Positions 7,876 to 15,179 of a DNA stretch of 17,759 nt are shown piece by piece (the first letter of the stretch is position 1; the number at the start of each line of letters is the position of its first letter). The stretch lies in the NCBI RefSeq assembly GCF_022810445.1, contig NZ_JAACGD010000016.1, forward strand, positions 1 through 17,759, read 5' to 3'. A program made the translations under genes and the position numbers. The DNA comes from Candidatus Cardinium sp. cBcalN2. GTDB taxonomy: Bacteria; Bacteroidota; Bacteroidia; Cytophagales; Amoebophilaceae. The notes below the pieces were generated by a model. The model had not been told where the DNA came from and searched no databases. It saw nothing but the letters and a program-made list of their open reading frames with translations.

Positions 7876-8349
7876 ATGATTGTCAAAACAAAAAAATATA
7901 AAATATCAAACAGTCTTTACATTAAGTTAGGCATACAAAATATTTTGCGCATCCAATGGTGGATTTTTCCTCTTTTGGTGCTTTTTATGAGTAGTACCTT
8001 TTTTATACAAACGATCTGGTTTGTCTTGGGTGGTATAATAGCTTTTACCTTTTATCTGATCTTTTGGGTGATTCAATTTTATGGACTTACTCGGCTAGAT
8101 ACCAATCGTCTGATGTTTGAGCGTGTAGGTTATGAAATCAACAACCAACATTTGATGATGCAGATAAATGCCAAACAAGCCATGCCCATACCATGGATAG
8201 ATATTAAAAAGGCTTTTAAGAAAAAAGGATACTTTCTGTTGGTGCTCTCTAAGGTGCAGTTTTTTTATCTTCCATTTAAAATATTTCACGGAGATAACGA
8301 GATTAAATTTTTTACAATTGTATTACAACGTAAAGGTCTATTGAAGTAA
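7876..8349 (+). CDS. YcxB-like two-helix membrane protein
   Basis: The 157-residue protein has an N-terminal cytoplasmic stretch, a hydrophobic pair (about 30-48 and 49-70) and a soluble C-terminal half. That half has the pattern YEINNQHLMMQINAKQ, a PIPWIDIKKA segment, FLLVLSKVQFFYLPFKIF and a final VLQRKGLLK. This matches the YcxB-like C-terminal domain, a PH-like fold seen in small Bacteroidota membrane proteins of unknown function. The start ATG follows an AT-rich spacer of about 160 bp shared with the divergent nhaD. Its proximity to nhaD and ppiD gives no clear functional clue. I recognise the family but no specific function. Confidence 0.75.
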   Translation: MIVKTKKYKISNSLYIKLGIQNILRIQWWIFPLLVLFMSSTFFIQTIWFVLGGIIAFTFYLIFWVIQFYGLTRLDTNRLMFERVGYEINNQHLMMQINAKQAMPIPWIDIKKAFKKKGYFLLVLSKVQFFYLPFKIFHGDNEIKFFTIVLQRKGLLK

Positions 8350-8531
8350 CAACTATCTATTATGATAGCTTATTTTGATTCTATCTTCTTAGGCGGTAAA
8401 TTCGCAGTAGGCTACTTTCAAAACGCTACTTCTGTTGCTAACTGGTAGCTCATCGAGTTCAAAAGAAGTCTAGTAGTGTTGTGTAGCATTTCTCTGGCAT
8501 CAGGTTTAATTATTTAAATTAGTTTGTATAG

Positions 8532-10307
8532 ATGGCAATTCTTGGAAATTTTAGAAAAACAGGTAGTACTTTTGTTGTTGTGGTAATCTCTTTTTTTGTA
8601 GTGATGTTTTTGGGTAGTGAATTGCCGCGACTAGTTCCTTATTTCTTTGCCAGTAAAGATCAAATTGGCACACTATCTGGGCAGAAAATTAGCTGTATAG
8701 ATTACTATAAGTTATGTGATGCTATTCGTGATCGTTACCCAAAAAAAGGGGAGCAACTGACCCAAGAAGATGCATCTCGTATAAAAGATGCTGCATGGCG
8801 TCATTTAATTGACCATATGCTATATAGTAAAGAAATAGAAGCGGCTGGTATGCTGGTAGGTCCTCGGGAACTAGTTGACCTGGTCCAGGGTGAACATATT
8901 GATGCAGAACTTTTAAAGGCTTTTAAAGATCCTAAAACAGACACATTTGATAAGCAAAAATTATTGAATTATCTTAAGAGCTTAGACAAAAGTCAGCAAG
9001 CATGGTGGTGTGAGATTGAAAAACAATTCGCTTTCAAAAGAGCCAAAGAGAAATTAAACCAATTAATGGTCAAAAGTTACTTGATGACTACATCAGAAAT
9101 AGCCCAAGCTGCAAAACATGCTGGCTTCTTTTGTACAGTAGATTATCTTTACATTCCCTTTACTTCTATTAAAGATGATGTGGTTCCACCACTGACCAAT
9201 CAGCAATTGCGGGATTACATGGTTGCCCACAAAAACCATTATAAAGCGCCATCAGACAGCAGAACCATTCAATACATTACCTTTCCTATTCAACCAGATG
9301 AAAAAGACCATTCTGATTTTCAGAAAGAGCTCAATTCACTTGTGGTTGAATTTTCCACTACAACCGATCCCTATACCTTTGCCAAGCAGCACACAGACGG
9401 TAATCCTGCAGATACTCAATTGGTTTGTACAGCCGATACGTTACCTAATGCTTTTAGGGCTATAAAACATACGCTCAAAGTGGGTATGATTGTAGGGCCC
9501 ATTGTTGATGATCAGGTTTATACTTTGTATAAGCTCATTAAACAGGGACAAGGCAATTATGAGATTGCATCCATAGAAAAAAAGCAAAAAGTCAGTGAAC
9601 ATACACGTAATCAGCATTTTACCCATCTGCAGCATCTTACTGGTCAATTAAAAAATGTAGCTGATTTAGAGCAATTGGCTACTAAGCAGCAGTTAACCAT
9701 TCAAAAAGAGACTTTAGCGCCATCTGATAGTTCTATAGGTGTGCATGCAGCTGCCCGCAAAGTAGTCCGTTGGTTGTACCATGAGGCTAGCTTGGGTAAA
9801 GTTTCTCCAATTTTTGATGTAGGCAATGCTTATCTATTGGCTATTATGGTTGAGCAGGTTAAGGCAGGCGATTTATTACCTTTGGATTCAGTCTTGCGAG
9901 AAGTATATTCAAAAGTGCTTCATCAAAAAAAAGCCAAAATAATTTTAGATAAACTAAAACAAGTTCAAGCTACTACACTACAAGGTATAGCAGAGCAGTA
10001 TGGGGAGGATATAAGGGTAGAATCGGTAGCAGGCTTGCGCTTTTTGGACAATGATCATTCATATCTTAAGCAAGCCCAAGCTTTTGTAGGAAGTTGTTTT
10101 GGGTTAAAGCTAAATGTGATCAGTCATCCAATTATTGACGAACAAGGTATTTTTATAGCGTGTGTAAAAAATAGGGATAAGCAAGAAACAGAAGAAAAAC
10201 ATAGTGAACAGATGAGTCAGATAGAGCGATGGATGCAACCCTACTATATTACTAAGACTATGGAAGAATTGGAGCAAATCACTGATGAAAGATATAAATT
10301 TGAATAG
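8532..10307 (+). CDS. ppiD: PpiD/SurA-type periplasmic folding factor
   Basis: This is a membrane-anchored periplasmic chaperone related to PpiD, which helps newly exported proteins fold near the Sec translocon. The N-terminus MAILGNFRKTGSTF and one membrane helix (about 12-32) match Bacteroidota PpiD proteins. A SurA_N-like helical chaperone region follows (about 50-190), then regions in the place of parvulin domains. At 591 residues it is shorter than the roughly 700 usual in the phylum. The parvulin segment around residues 280-335 (TFAKQHTD...VGMIVGPIVDDQVYTLYKLI) keeps only the outline: the GGdLGwf and GfHIIKv motifs are absent, so isomerase activity is doubtful. The chaperone role could remain. 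It is flanked by spacers of 182 and 132 bp, so it may be a single transcription unit. Confidence 0.82.
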   Translation: MAILGNFRKTGSTFVVVVISFFVVMFLGSELPRLVPYFFASKDQIGTLSGQKISCIDYYKLCDAIRDRYPKKGEQLTQEDASRIKDAAWRHLIDHMLYSKEIEAAGMLVGPRELVDLVQGEHIDAELLKAFKDPKTDTFDKQKLLNYLKSLDKSQQAWWCEIEKQFAFKRAKEKLNQLMVKSYLMTTSEIAQAAKHAGFFCTVDYLYIPFTSIKDDVVPPLTNQQLRDYMVAHKNHYKAPSDSRTIQYITFPIQPDEKDHSDFQKELNSLVVEFSTTTDPYTFAKQHTDGNPADTQLVCTADTLPNAFRAIKHTLKVGMIVGPIVDDQVYTLYKLIKQGQGNYEIASIEKKQKVSEHTRNQHFTHLQHLTGQLKNVADLEQLATKQQLTIQKETLAPSDSSIGVHAAARKVVRWLYHEASLGKVSPIFDVGNAYLLAIMVEQVKAGDLLPLDSVLREVYSKVLHQKKAKIILDKLKQVQATTLQGIAEQYGEDIRVESVAGLRFLDNDHSYLKQAQAFVGSCFGLKLNVISHPIIDEQGIFIACVKNRDKQETEEKHSEQMSQIERWMQPYYITKTMEELEQITDERYKFE

Positions 10308-10439
10308 ATTGGCTGTATAACTATAGCGCTAGTCAAGCAAGAAGTGGTTAGCGTTGCACCTATGGTTCTTTTAATAATCATCTTTTTATAGATAAAATAA
10401 TGCTTCTATATCATAAATTTTTATTAGATTTTTCCTTAT

Positions 10440-11453
10440 ATGTACGATATATCTATTCTGAAAGAGCAGTTAGCTCAACCTAAGCAAGTTGCAGTTGTTA
10501 TGCATGCTAGGCCTGATGCTGATGCGCTTGGGACTTCTTTGGCTTTAGCTTTATTTCTAAAAGCACAGGGGCATTCTGTACATGTAATTTCTCCGACGGA
10601 ATATCCTACTTTTCTATCTTGGCTTCCCGGAGTAGATTCTTTAGTAATAGCAGCCCACTATACACAGGAAGCTTTGTTGGAACAGATCAAAGGAATAGAG
10701 TTACTATTTTGTGTTGATTTCTCTGCCGCTAGTCGTTTGGATGAATGGGCCTATATATTGCAGCAACCTAATCTATTTAAAATTGTTATTGACCATCATA
10801 TAGAACCAGAAGATTTTGCAGACCATTTGTTATGGGACCCTAAAGCAGCTGCTAGCGCAGAGGTATTGTTTCAAGTTTTTGAAGCATTAGGCCAGAAAGC
10901 TCGAATTACTCTTTCGATAGCCACCTGTTTGTATGCGGGTCTTCTAACCGATACGAATTCCTTTAAAAATCCAAATACTAGGTCTATAACCCATCGAATT
11001 GCAGCGGATTTGATAGAATTTGGTGTAGATACTTTTAAAGTGCAACGGCTTATTTATGATAATAAATCACTTGACCGGTTGCTTTTTTTTAGTTTTGCAG
11101 TCAGCCAGCGTTTAGTTGTGCTATCAGAGTTACAAGTAGCCTATTTTGTTATTCAAAAAGAAGATTATAAAAGATACGATTTAAAGAGTGGTGACACAGA
11201 AGGATTAGTAGACTATGCCCTATCTTTAAAAGGAATATCGTTAGCCGCTGTGCTAAAGGAAAAAGATGATATGGTATACCTTTCCCTTCGGTCTGTTGGC
11301 GATATACCAGCCAACTTAATCGCAAAAAATTATTTTCATGGCGGAGGCCATAAAAATGCTGCAGGAGGTATTTCCTATTTACGTTTAACTGAAACAGTCG
11401 ATCGATTTGAAAAAATATTAAAAGACCTTCGCCCTCAATTTAATTTTAACTAA
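10440..11453 (+). CDS. nrnA: DHH/DHHA1 phosphoesterase, NrnA-like (oligoribonuclease / pAp phosphatase)
   Basis: NrnA-type enzymes degrade short RNA oligonucleotides and often dephosphorylate 3'-phosphoadenosine 5'-phosphate (pAp). The 337-residue product has all metal-binding motifs. These are H22-A-R-P-D26-A-D28-ALG, CVD93F, the DHH triad 118-120 (VIDHHIEPEDF), and D171 in LLTDTNSF. The C-terminal DHHA1 substrate-binding domain carries GGGHKNAAGG near residues 305-314. Length and spacing are normal for the family and no key residue is missing. The following FKBP gene begins five bases after its stop codon, so the two are almost certainly co-transcribed. The balance between nanoRNase and pAp phosphatase activity cannot be read from sequence. 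Confidence 0.93.
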   Translation: MYDISILKEQLAQPKQVAVVMHARPDADALGTSLALALFLKAQGHSVHVISPTEYPTFLSWLPGVDSLVIAAHYTQEALLEQIKGIELLFCVDFSAASRLDEWAYILQQPNLFKIVIDHHIEPEDFADHLLWDPKAAASAEVLFQVFEALGQKARITLSIATCLYAGLLTDTNSFKNPNTRSITHRIAADLIEFGVDTFKVQRLIYDNKSLDRLLFFSFAVSQRLVVLSELQVAYFVIQKEDYKRYDLKSGDTEGLVDYALSLKGISLAAVLKEKDDMVYLSLRSVGDIPANLIAKNYFHGGGHKNAAGGISYLRLTETVDRFEKILKDLRPQFNFN

Positions 11454-11458
11454 AACAT

Positions 11459-12613
11459 ATGAAACCTAAAATAGTATACTGTTGGATATTGTTGGCATTA
11501 GCCGTGGGGCTTGCTTGGTACAATCATCAATACCATTGTTATGGCTATCCTTTCTTAACCAATCCATCCGGTCTTGCGTATAAAGCGACCGGACAAGGTA
11601 ATGGAAGAAAAGTAAAAGATAATGACTGGGTCAAGCTTTCTTTTGTAACGCAAGTAATCCCCAAAGAAATAGTAGAACAAGCTGAACAAAGTAGCAGTAA
11701 AGAGGTAGAACAAGCTAAACAAAGTAGCGGTAAAGAGGTAGAACAAGCTGAACAAAGTAGCAGTAAAGAGGTAGAACAAGCTAAACAAAGTAGCGGTAAA
11801 GAGATAAAAAAAGTGAAAAAAAATATCCCTAAAAAAAGGATACTAATAGATCAATCCAAACCTTTTTTCTTTCAATTTGATGAATCTTTCCAATCAAGCT
11901 ATAAGTGTATAGCTGAAATGATTCATATGATGCAAGAGAAGCAACAAATGGTTTTTAAATGCACGCTTGGCTACTATTTCGAAGGAGAAAGCCCAGAAAA
12001 TTTGCAGCGGATTTTAAAGACCACCAGTTTAAACAAAGAAGATGAACTCCTAACCTCTATGAAACTAGATAAAATTATGACCGATGCAGAATACAAGCAA
12101 ATGTTAGAAACACGTCGTGCTACACAACTAGCTAAAGATAAAGAACTTATTACAAGCTATTTAGCTAAGCATCATATGGAAGCCTCTTCAACTGAATCTG
12201 GTCTTTTTTATATTATTGATCAACCTTCCGATGGTACGCCTGTGGTTAAAAATAAGACGGTTAAAGTCCATTATACGGGTAGATTATTAGATGGTTCTAT
12301 TTTTGATACCAGTTTGGAGGAAGTAGCCAAGGCCAATAATCGCTATAATCCCCAAAGATCCTACAGTCCACTTGCATTTCCGGTAGGTGTTGGCTTAGTT
12401 ATTCCAGGATGGGATGAAGGCTTGTTATTGCTTAAGAAAGGTGAAAAAGCACGTTTTTTTATACCCTCTGCTTTAGCTTATGGTGAGCGTGGTGCACCAC
12501 CGCTTATTCCTAAAAATGCCATTCTATTATTTGAGGTTGAAGTTCTAGATGTTTGTGAGGCGACTGCATCGCAACCTAATGACTCCCAATCTAGTAAATC
12601 AAAATCTAAATAG
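11459..12613 (+). CDS. FKBP-type peptidyl-prolyl isomerase with tandem-repeat insertion
   Basis: This is an exported or membrane-anchored FKBP that would speed proline isomerisation during folding outside the cytoplasm. A hydrophobic segment (about 5-20) acts as signal or anchor. A degenerate FKBP-like region follows (about 38-180: GLAYKATGQGNGRKVKDNDW... and ECK-like MVFKCTLGYY). Into it is inserted a low-complexity block of four 11-residue repeats (72-115, VEQAEQSSSKE type), then a Lys-rich stretch. The C-terminal catalytic FKBP domain (about 262-365) keeps the binding-pocket residues: Y272, F282, D283, V314, I315, W318, Y341, I350 and F359. A Ser/Lys-rich tail ends the protein. It starts right after nrnA, in the same transcription unit. 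Two-domain FKBPs of this sort occur in Cytophagales; the repeat block is not a usual part. Confidence 0.9.
   Translation: MKPKIVYCWILLALAVGLAWYNHQYHCYGYPFLTNPSGLAYKATGQGNGRKVKDNDWVKLSFVTQVIPKEIVEQAEQSSSKEVEQAKQSSGKEVEQAEQSSSKEVEQAKQSSGKEIKKVKKNIPKKRILIDQSKPFFFQFDESFQSSYKCIAEMIHMMQEKQQMVFKCTLGYYFEGESPENLQRILKTTSLNKEDELLTSMKLDKIMTDAEYKQMLETRRATQLAKDKELITSYLAKHHMEASSTESGLFYIIDQPSDGTPVVKNKTVKVHYTGRLLDGSIFDTSLEEVAKANNRYNPQRSYSPLAFPVGVGLVIPGWDEGLLLLKKGEKARFFIPSALAYGERGAPPLIPKNAILLFEVEVLDVCEATASQPNDSQSSKSKSK
11672..11803 (+). repeat. In-frame minisatellite, 4 x 33 bp (2 x 66 bp)
   Basis: Four direct 33-bp units lie at 11672-11704, 11705-11737, 11738-11770 and 11771-11803. Units 1 and 3 are identical, units 2 and 4 are identical, and the two types differ at two positions. 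The array is thus a perfect 66-bp duplication of an older 33-bp duplication. Each unit encodes 11 residues (V-E-Q-A-E/K-Q-S-S-S/G-K-E), so length change by whole units keeps the frame. Confidence 0.98.
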
Positions 12614-12686
12614 ATTGAAATCTAATTAAGTGCTTGCCATAACGTCATAGACATACTCATTGTCTTATTGTTAGTAATAGCTATAT

Positions 12687-12694
12687 TAATTTTG
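12687..12694 (+). promoter_or_regulatory. Candidate -7 promoter element for the small ankyrin gene
   Basis: TAATTTTG is an exact match to the Bacteroidota consensus TAnnTTTG, with a TTG 16 bp upstream (12668-12670) that could serve as -33 element. A start site a few bases downstream would yield a very short leader before the ATG at 12707. It would exclude the upstream TTG start at 12668. Spacing is slightly short, so confidence is modest. Confidence 0.3.
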
Positions 12695-12706
12695 TTGCGC
12701 TGTTAT

Positions 12707-13276
12707 ATGCAATACCTAGCTTTATCTATTCTAATCTTTTGTTCCTTGCAAGCAAGGAGTTGTGGATGTGCTCAAGTAGCACCAGAAGAGACCGATTTGA
12801 TCCTAGCTGTGCAAAAAGGTAATATTCAAAGCGTTAGGACATGTTTGGCTGAAGGTGCGGATCCGAATAAGCCAGATAAATATGGTACTCCAGTTTTATA
12901 TTTGGCTGCTGCTTATGATACAACAGGTCATATAGTTAAGCTCCTGCTTGATAAAGGGGCAGCTATAGATACCGTAGATAAGAATGGCTGGACACCCTTC
13001 GATTGGGCAGACTATCGCGGAAATAAATCTGCTATGAAGCATTTGATTAACAAAGCAATAGATCTTAATTATACAAAGATTCGCTGCCAGAATGGCAAAA
13101 ACTTGTTGAATTGTGCAGCTGCTTTATCAGGTGAGGAAAGTAAAGAAATAGTTCGTCGCTTATTATTAGTATTAGATCCAAATGTACAAGATAGTAGCGG
13201 TTGCATACCATTAGACTATGTAGTTGCTAACAGCAAGGATCTTCTCGTTCAATTATTGTTGCACAGTCAGAACTAG
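12707..13276 (+). CDS. Small exported ankyrin-repeat protein
   Basis: I choose the ATG at 12707 (MQYLALSILIF, 189 residues) over the in-frame TTG at 12668, because it begins a short signal peptide (about 1-17, ending SLQA before RSCG). Two cysteines follow, but the site is not a good lipobox. The rest is built of about four to five ankyrin repeats: ETDLILAVQKGNIQSVRTCL...ADPN, YGTPVLYLAAAYD...KLLLDKGA, NGWTPFDWADYRGN..., a longer unit NLLNCAAALSGEESKEIV..., and a final partial SGCIPLDYVVANSKD. Ankyrin repeats bind proteins, and such exported forms are common candidate host-interaction factors in Amoebophilus-type symbionts. No enzymatic domain or other motif is visible. It shares a 16-bp identical stretch with the larger ankyrin gene at 15180-16313, so the two may be paralogues. 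Its target is unknown. Confidence 0.85.
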   Translation: MQYLALSILIFCSLQARSCGCAQVAPEETDLILAVQKGNIQSVRTCLAEGADPNKPDKYGTPVLYLAAAYDTTGHIVKLLLDKGAAIDTVDKNGWTPFDWADYRGNKSAMKHLINKAIDLNYTKIRCQNGKNLLNCAAALSGEESKEIVRRLLLVLDPNVQDSSGCIPLDYVVANSKDLLVQLLLHSQN

Positions 13277-13321
13277 TAGATTGCTTGTATAGGATTAGTA
13301 ATTTTTTTATGTATTGGTTAC

Positions 13322-13642
13322 ATGATCATTGATAACGAACTTTTAAATAAATTGGCATACCTTTGTCGGCTTGAGTTACCCCCACATGAACGAGATACGA
13401 TGCTCCATGACTTAAATGCCATGGTAGAGTGGGTAGAGCAATTAGATGAACTTAACGTTGACAATAGTATTGCCTTAGAAGAAGCTTCTATATTAGAACC
13501 TGCTAGTTTACGTTCAGATGTTGTTTTGAATTTACTTTCCCATAAGCAGGCGCTAGCGCTAGCACCTAGCAGTGATTCAAACTACTTTAGGGTCCCCTCC
13601 GTGAAAGGGATATCAACTACAGAATTACCTGAACCTAGCTAA
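13322..13642 (+). CDS. gatC: Asp/Glu-tRNA amidotransferase subunit GatC
   Basis: GatC stabilises the GatCAB enzyme that converts misacylated Glu-tRNA(Gln) or Asp-tRNA(Asn) into Gln- or Asn-tRNA. The 106-residue protein has the typical order for the family: LLNKLAYLCRLELPPHERDTM, an amphipathic helix LHDLNAMVEWVEQLDELN, then the Asp/Glu-rich linker with LRSDVV and the final FRVPSVKG. Length is normal (about 95-105). gatA and gatB are not nearby, as is often the case in Bacteroidota, where the genes are dispersed. The downstream membrane-protein gene starts 19 bp after the stop, so they are probably one transcript. The assignment is secure from motif order. Confidence 0.93.
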   Translation: MIIDNELLNKLAYLCRLELPPHERDTMLHDLNAMVEWVEQLDELNVDNSIALEEASILEPASLRSDVVLNLLSHKQALALAPSSDSNYFRVPSVKGISTTELPEPS

Positions 13643-13658
13643 ATTTAATCATTAAATT
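13642..13658. repeat. 17-bp perfect palindrome between gatC and the next gene
   Basis: AATTTAAT and ATTAAATT flank a single C, so the whole 17 bp is a perfect inverted repeat. It fills most of the 19-bp gap between the gatC stop and the next ATG at 13662. A one-base loop is too small for an RNA hairpin, which suits a DNA-binding dyad or a chance AT-rich palindrome. Confidence 0.6.
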
Positions 13659-13661
13659 GAT

Positions 13662-14705
13662 ATGGATAGTCAAGAAGCACTTAAAACTTTAAATGTTAAA
13701 AAAGTATGGGTTCCTATATTATGTGGACTGGCCATTACAGGATTTTTATTTTATAGATCTGGTAAAATTTCCCGTGAAATCGTTGTCTTATTAAGTGGAC
13801 CTAATTGGAGCTATTTGTGCCTGGCCTTGCTTAGTATTCTACTAAGAGAGCTCGGCCATATCTATAGGTTACGCATCTTAAGCAACAATAGCTTGAGTTG
13901 GAGGAGTTGTTCGTATGTTGCGCTGCTCTGGGAGTTTGGGACGGCTGTAACCCCATCTGTAGTAGGAGGAGGGCTAGTGGCTATTTTTCTCCTATCTAAA
14001 GAAGGATTATCTATGGGCAGATCGATTGCCTATATTGTTGTAACAGGCATTATGGATAATCTTTTCTTTCTTTTGGCTTGTTCACTTGGTTTGGGGGGTG
14101 CCTATGAGCCAATTTTTGCTATGGCAGGCTCATTAAGTAGTAGCATAAAAGGCTTTTTTTTCATTGTTTATGCTTTTTTCTTTGTTTATAACTTGGTTAT
14201 GGCAATTGGTGTTTTTATTAATCCCAATTTATTAAAGTGGATTTTAATTTACGTGACCAGCATTGGTTTCCTAAAGCGATGGCGTCGGTCCGCTTATCAG
14301 CTTAGTAAGGATATAATGATTACCTCACATGAGTTTAGGGGTAGAACACTTTTTTTTTGGTCTAAAATATTCCTTTGTACCTTTTTGACCTGGATGGTGC
14401 GCTATATTTTGATCAATTGTTTTATAGCCGCTTATTGTCCGGTTTCTTTTAGTGAGCATCTAGCCATTTTGGGGAAACAAGTGGTTATGTGGGCACTGAT
14501 GTTGATTCCTGTTTCTCCTGGCGGAAGTGGCATTGCAGAATTCTGGTTTCAGAACTTTTTTGAACCTATGTTAGGTGATTATACCTTATTGATAGCACTC
14601 TTATGGCGCATGGCTACTTTTTACCTTTACTTGATATTAGGGGCTTTTTTATTACCTAAATGGATTCAAAATAGCTTTAAAACTAAAGAATCCTTATCTG
14701 CTTAA
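13662..14705 (+). CDS. UPF0104 / LPG-synthase-type transmembrane protein
   Basis: This 347-residue polytopic protein belongs to the LPG_synthase_TM family (UPF0104, YbhN/AglD-like), which includes the flippase half of MprF. Seven to eight hydrophobic segments are visible, with family motifs LRELGHIYRLRIL (about 61-73), the glycine-rich VTPSVVGGGLVAIFLL and the C-terminal PVSPGGSGIAEFWFQNFF. There is no cytoplasmic aminoacyl-transferase domain, so it is not a full MprF. The function is unknown; lipid or lipid-linked export is a guess from family. It follows gatC closely and probably shares its transcript. A gap of 474 bp follows downstream. Confidence 0.85.
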   Translation: MDSQEALKTLNVKKVWVPILCGLAITGFLFYRSGKISREIVVLLSGPNWSYLCLALLSILLRELGHIYRLRILSNNSLSWRSCSYVALLWEFGTAVTPSVVGGGLVAIFLLSKEGLSMGRSIAYIVVTGIMDNLFFLLACSLGLGGAYEPIFAMAGSLSSSIKGFFFIVYAFFFVYNLVMAIGVFINPNLLKWILIYVTSIGFLKRWRRSAYQLSKDIMITSHEFRGRTLFFWSKIFLCTFLTWMVRYILINCFIAAYCPVSFSEHLAILGKQVVMWALMLIPVSPGGSGIAEFWFQNFFEPMLGDYTLLIALLWRMATFYLYLILGAFLLPKWIQNSFKTKESLSA

Positions 14706-15179
14706 GAAATTGGTCAAAAATGAATTTTTAAAAGCTATTTCTATCTTACTTAACGTCATTTGGCCATTAGATAGATCTAATCCGTTTATCCCATTATGAA
14801 CAAGTTTTCGCCTGTTTCTTGGGCTTCAAACAAAACTGTTTTTTAGTTCATGTGAGGAGTGATCACTGGTCGAAATTATTGTACGAGAGGCGTTTTACCT
14901 AGAACTGCCATAGCCTATCCATACGAAAAAATAGGAAGCAGGTTTAATAAAAGTTTGTCTTAAATGAATCAGTCCACTATAGTTAGTGGTTTATGTTTCT
15001 CAAAACGTCCATTTTGTAATGAATGTTATATTTCATATACTTGCAATAATACTTATAAAAAACTGTTTGTAGAACATAAAAAAAGCTTTTTTCTCTTTGT
15101 TATTTCATTCTTATTTTCAGTAATAAAGGTTTTGTGTTACTTTTATTAGCTCTGTATCCATCTAGTTATTTAATCGTCA
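14706..15179. other. Intergenic stretch without a convincing gene
   Basis: These 474 bp lie between two plus-strand genes. The only longer frame (14964-15149, 61 codons) has a Cys-rich start and hydrophobic AT-driven tail with no family resemblance, and I do not accept it as a gene. A 16-bp palindrome (14766-14781) lies near the left end. The part 14806-14945 is less AT-rich than its surroundings and might be a remnant of a lost gene or element, but no frame is readable. The promoter of the ankyrin gene at 15180 should lie in the right part. I found no exact TAnnTTTG there. No tRNA fold is apparent. Confidence 0.6.
14766..14781. repeat. 16-bp inverted repeat ATTAGAT-AG-ATCTAAT
   Basis: A perfect 7-bp inverted repeat with a 2-bp centre lies about 60 bp after the UPF0104 gene. 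It is too tight to form a good terminator hairpin and no U-run follows. It may be a protein-binding dyad or chance. Confidence 0.5.

Noticed and set aside
8390..8480. tRNA-like words (GGTAGCTC, GAGTTCAAA) in the spacer before ppiD
   Set aside because: The words are too close together and no acceptor or anticodon stem can be formed on either strand.
11555..11788. Minus-strand 77-codon frame with LFTATLFSLFY repeats
   Set aside because: It is only the reverse reading of the 33-bp repeat array in the FKBP gene, with no independent support.
14964..15149. 61-codon plus-strand frame
   Set aside because: No family resemblance, an odd Cys-rich then Phe-rich composition, and no recognisable start context. 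It looks like chance in AT-rich spacer.
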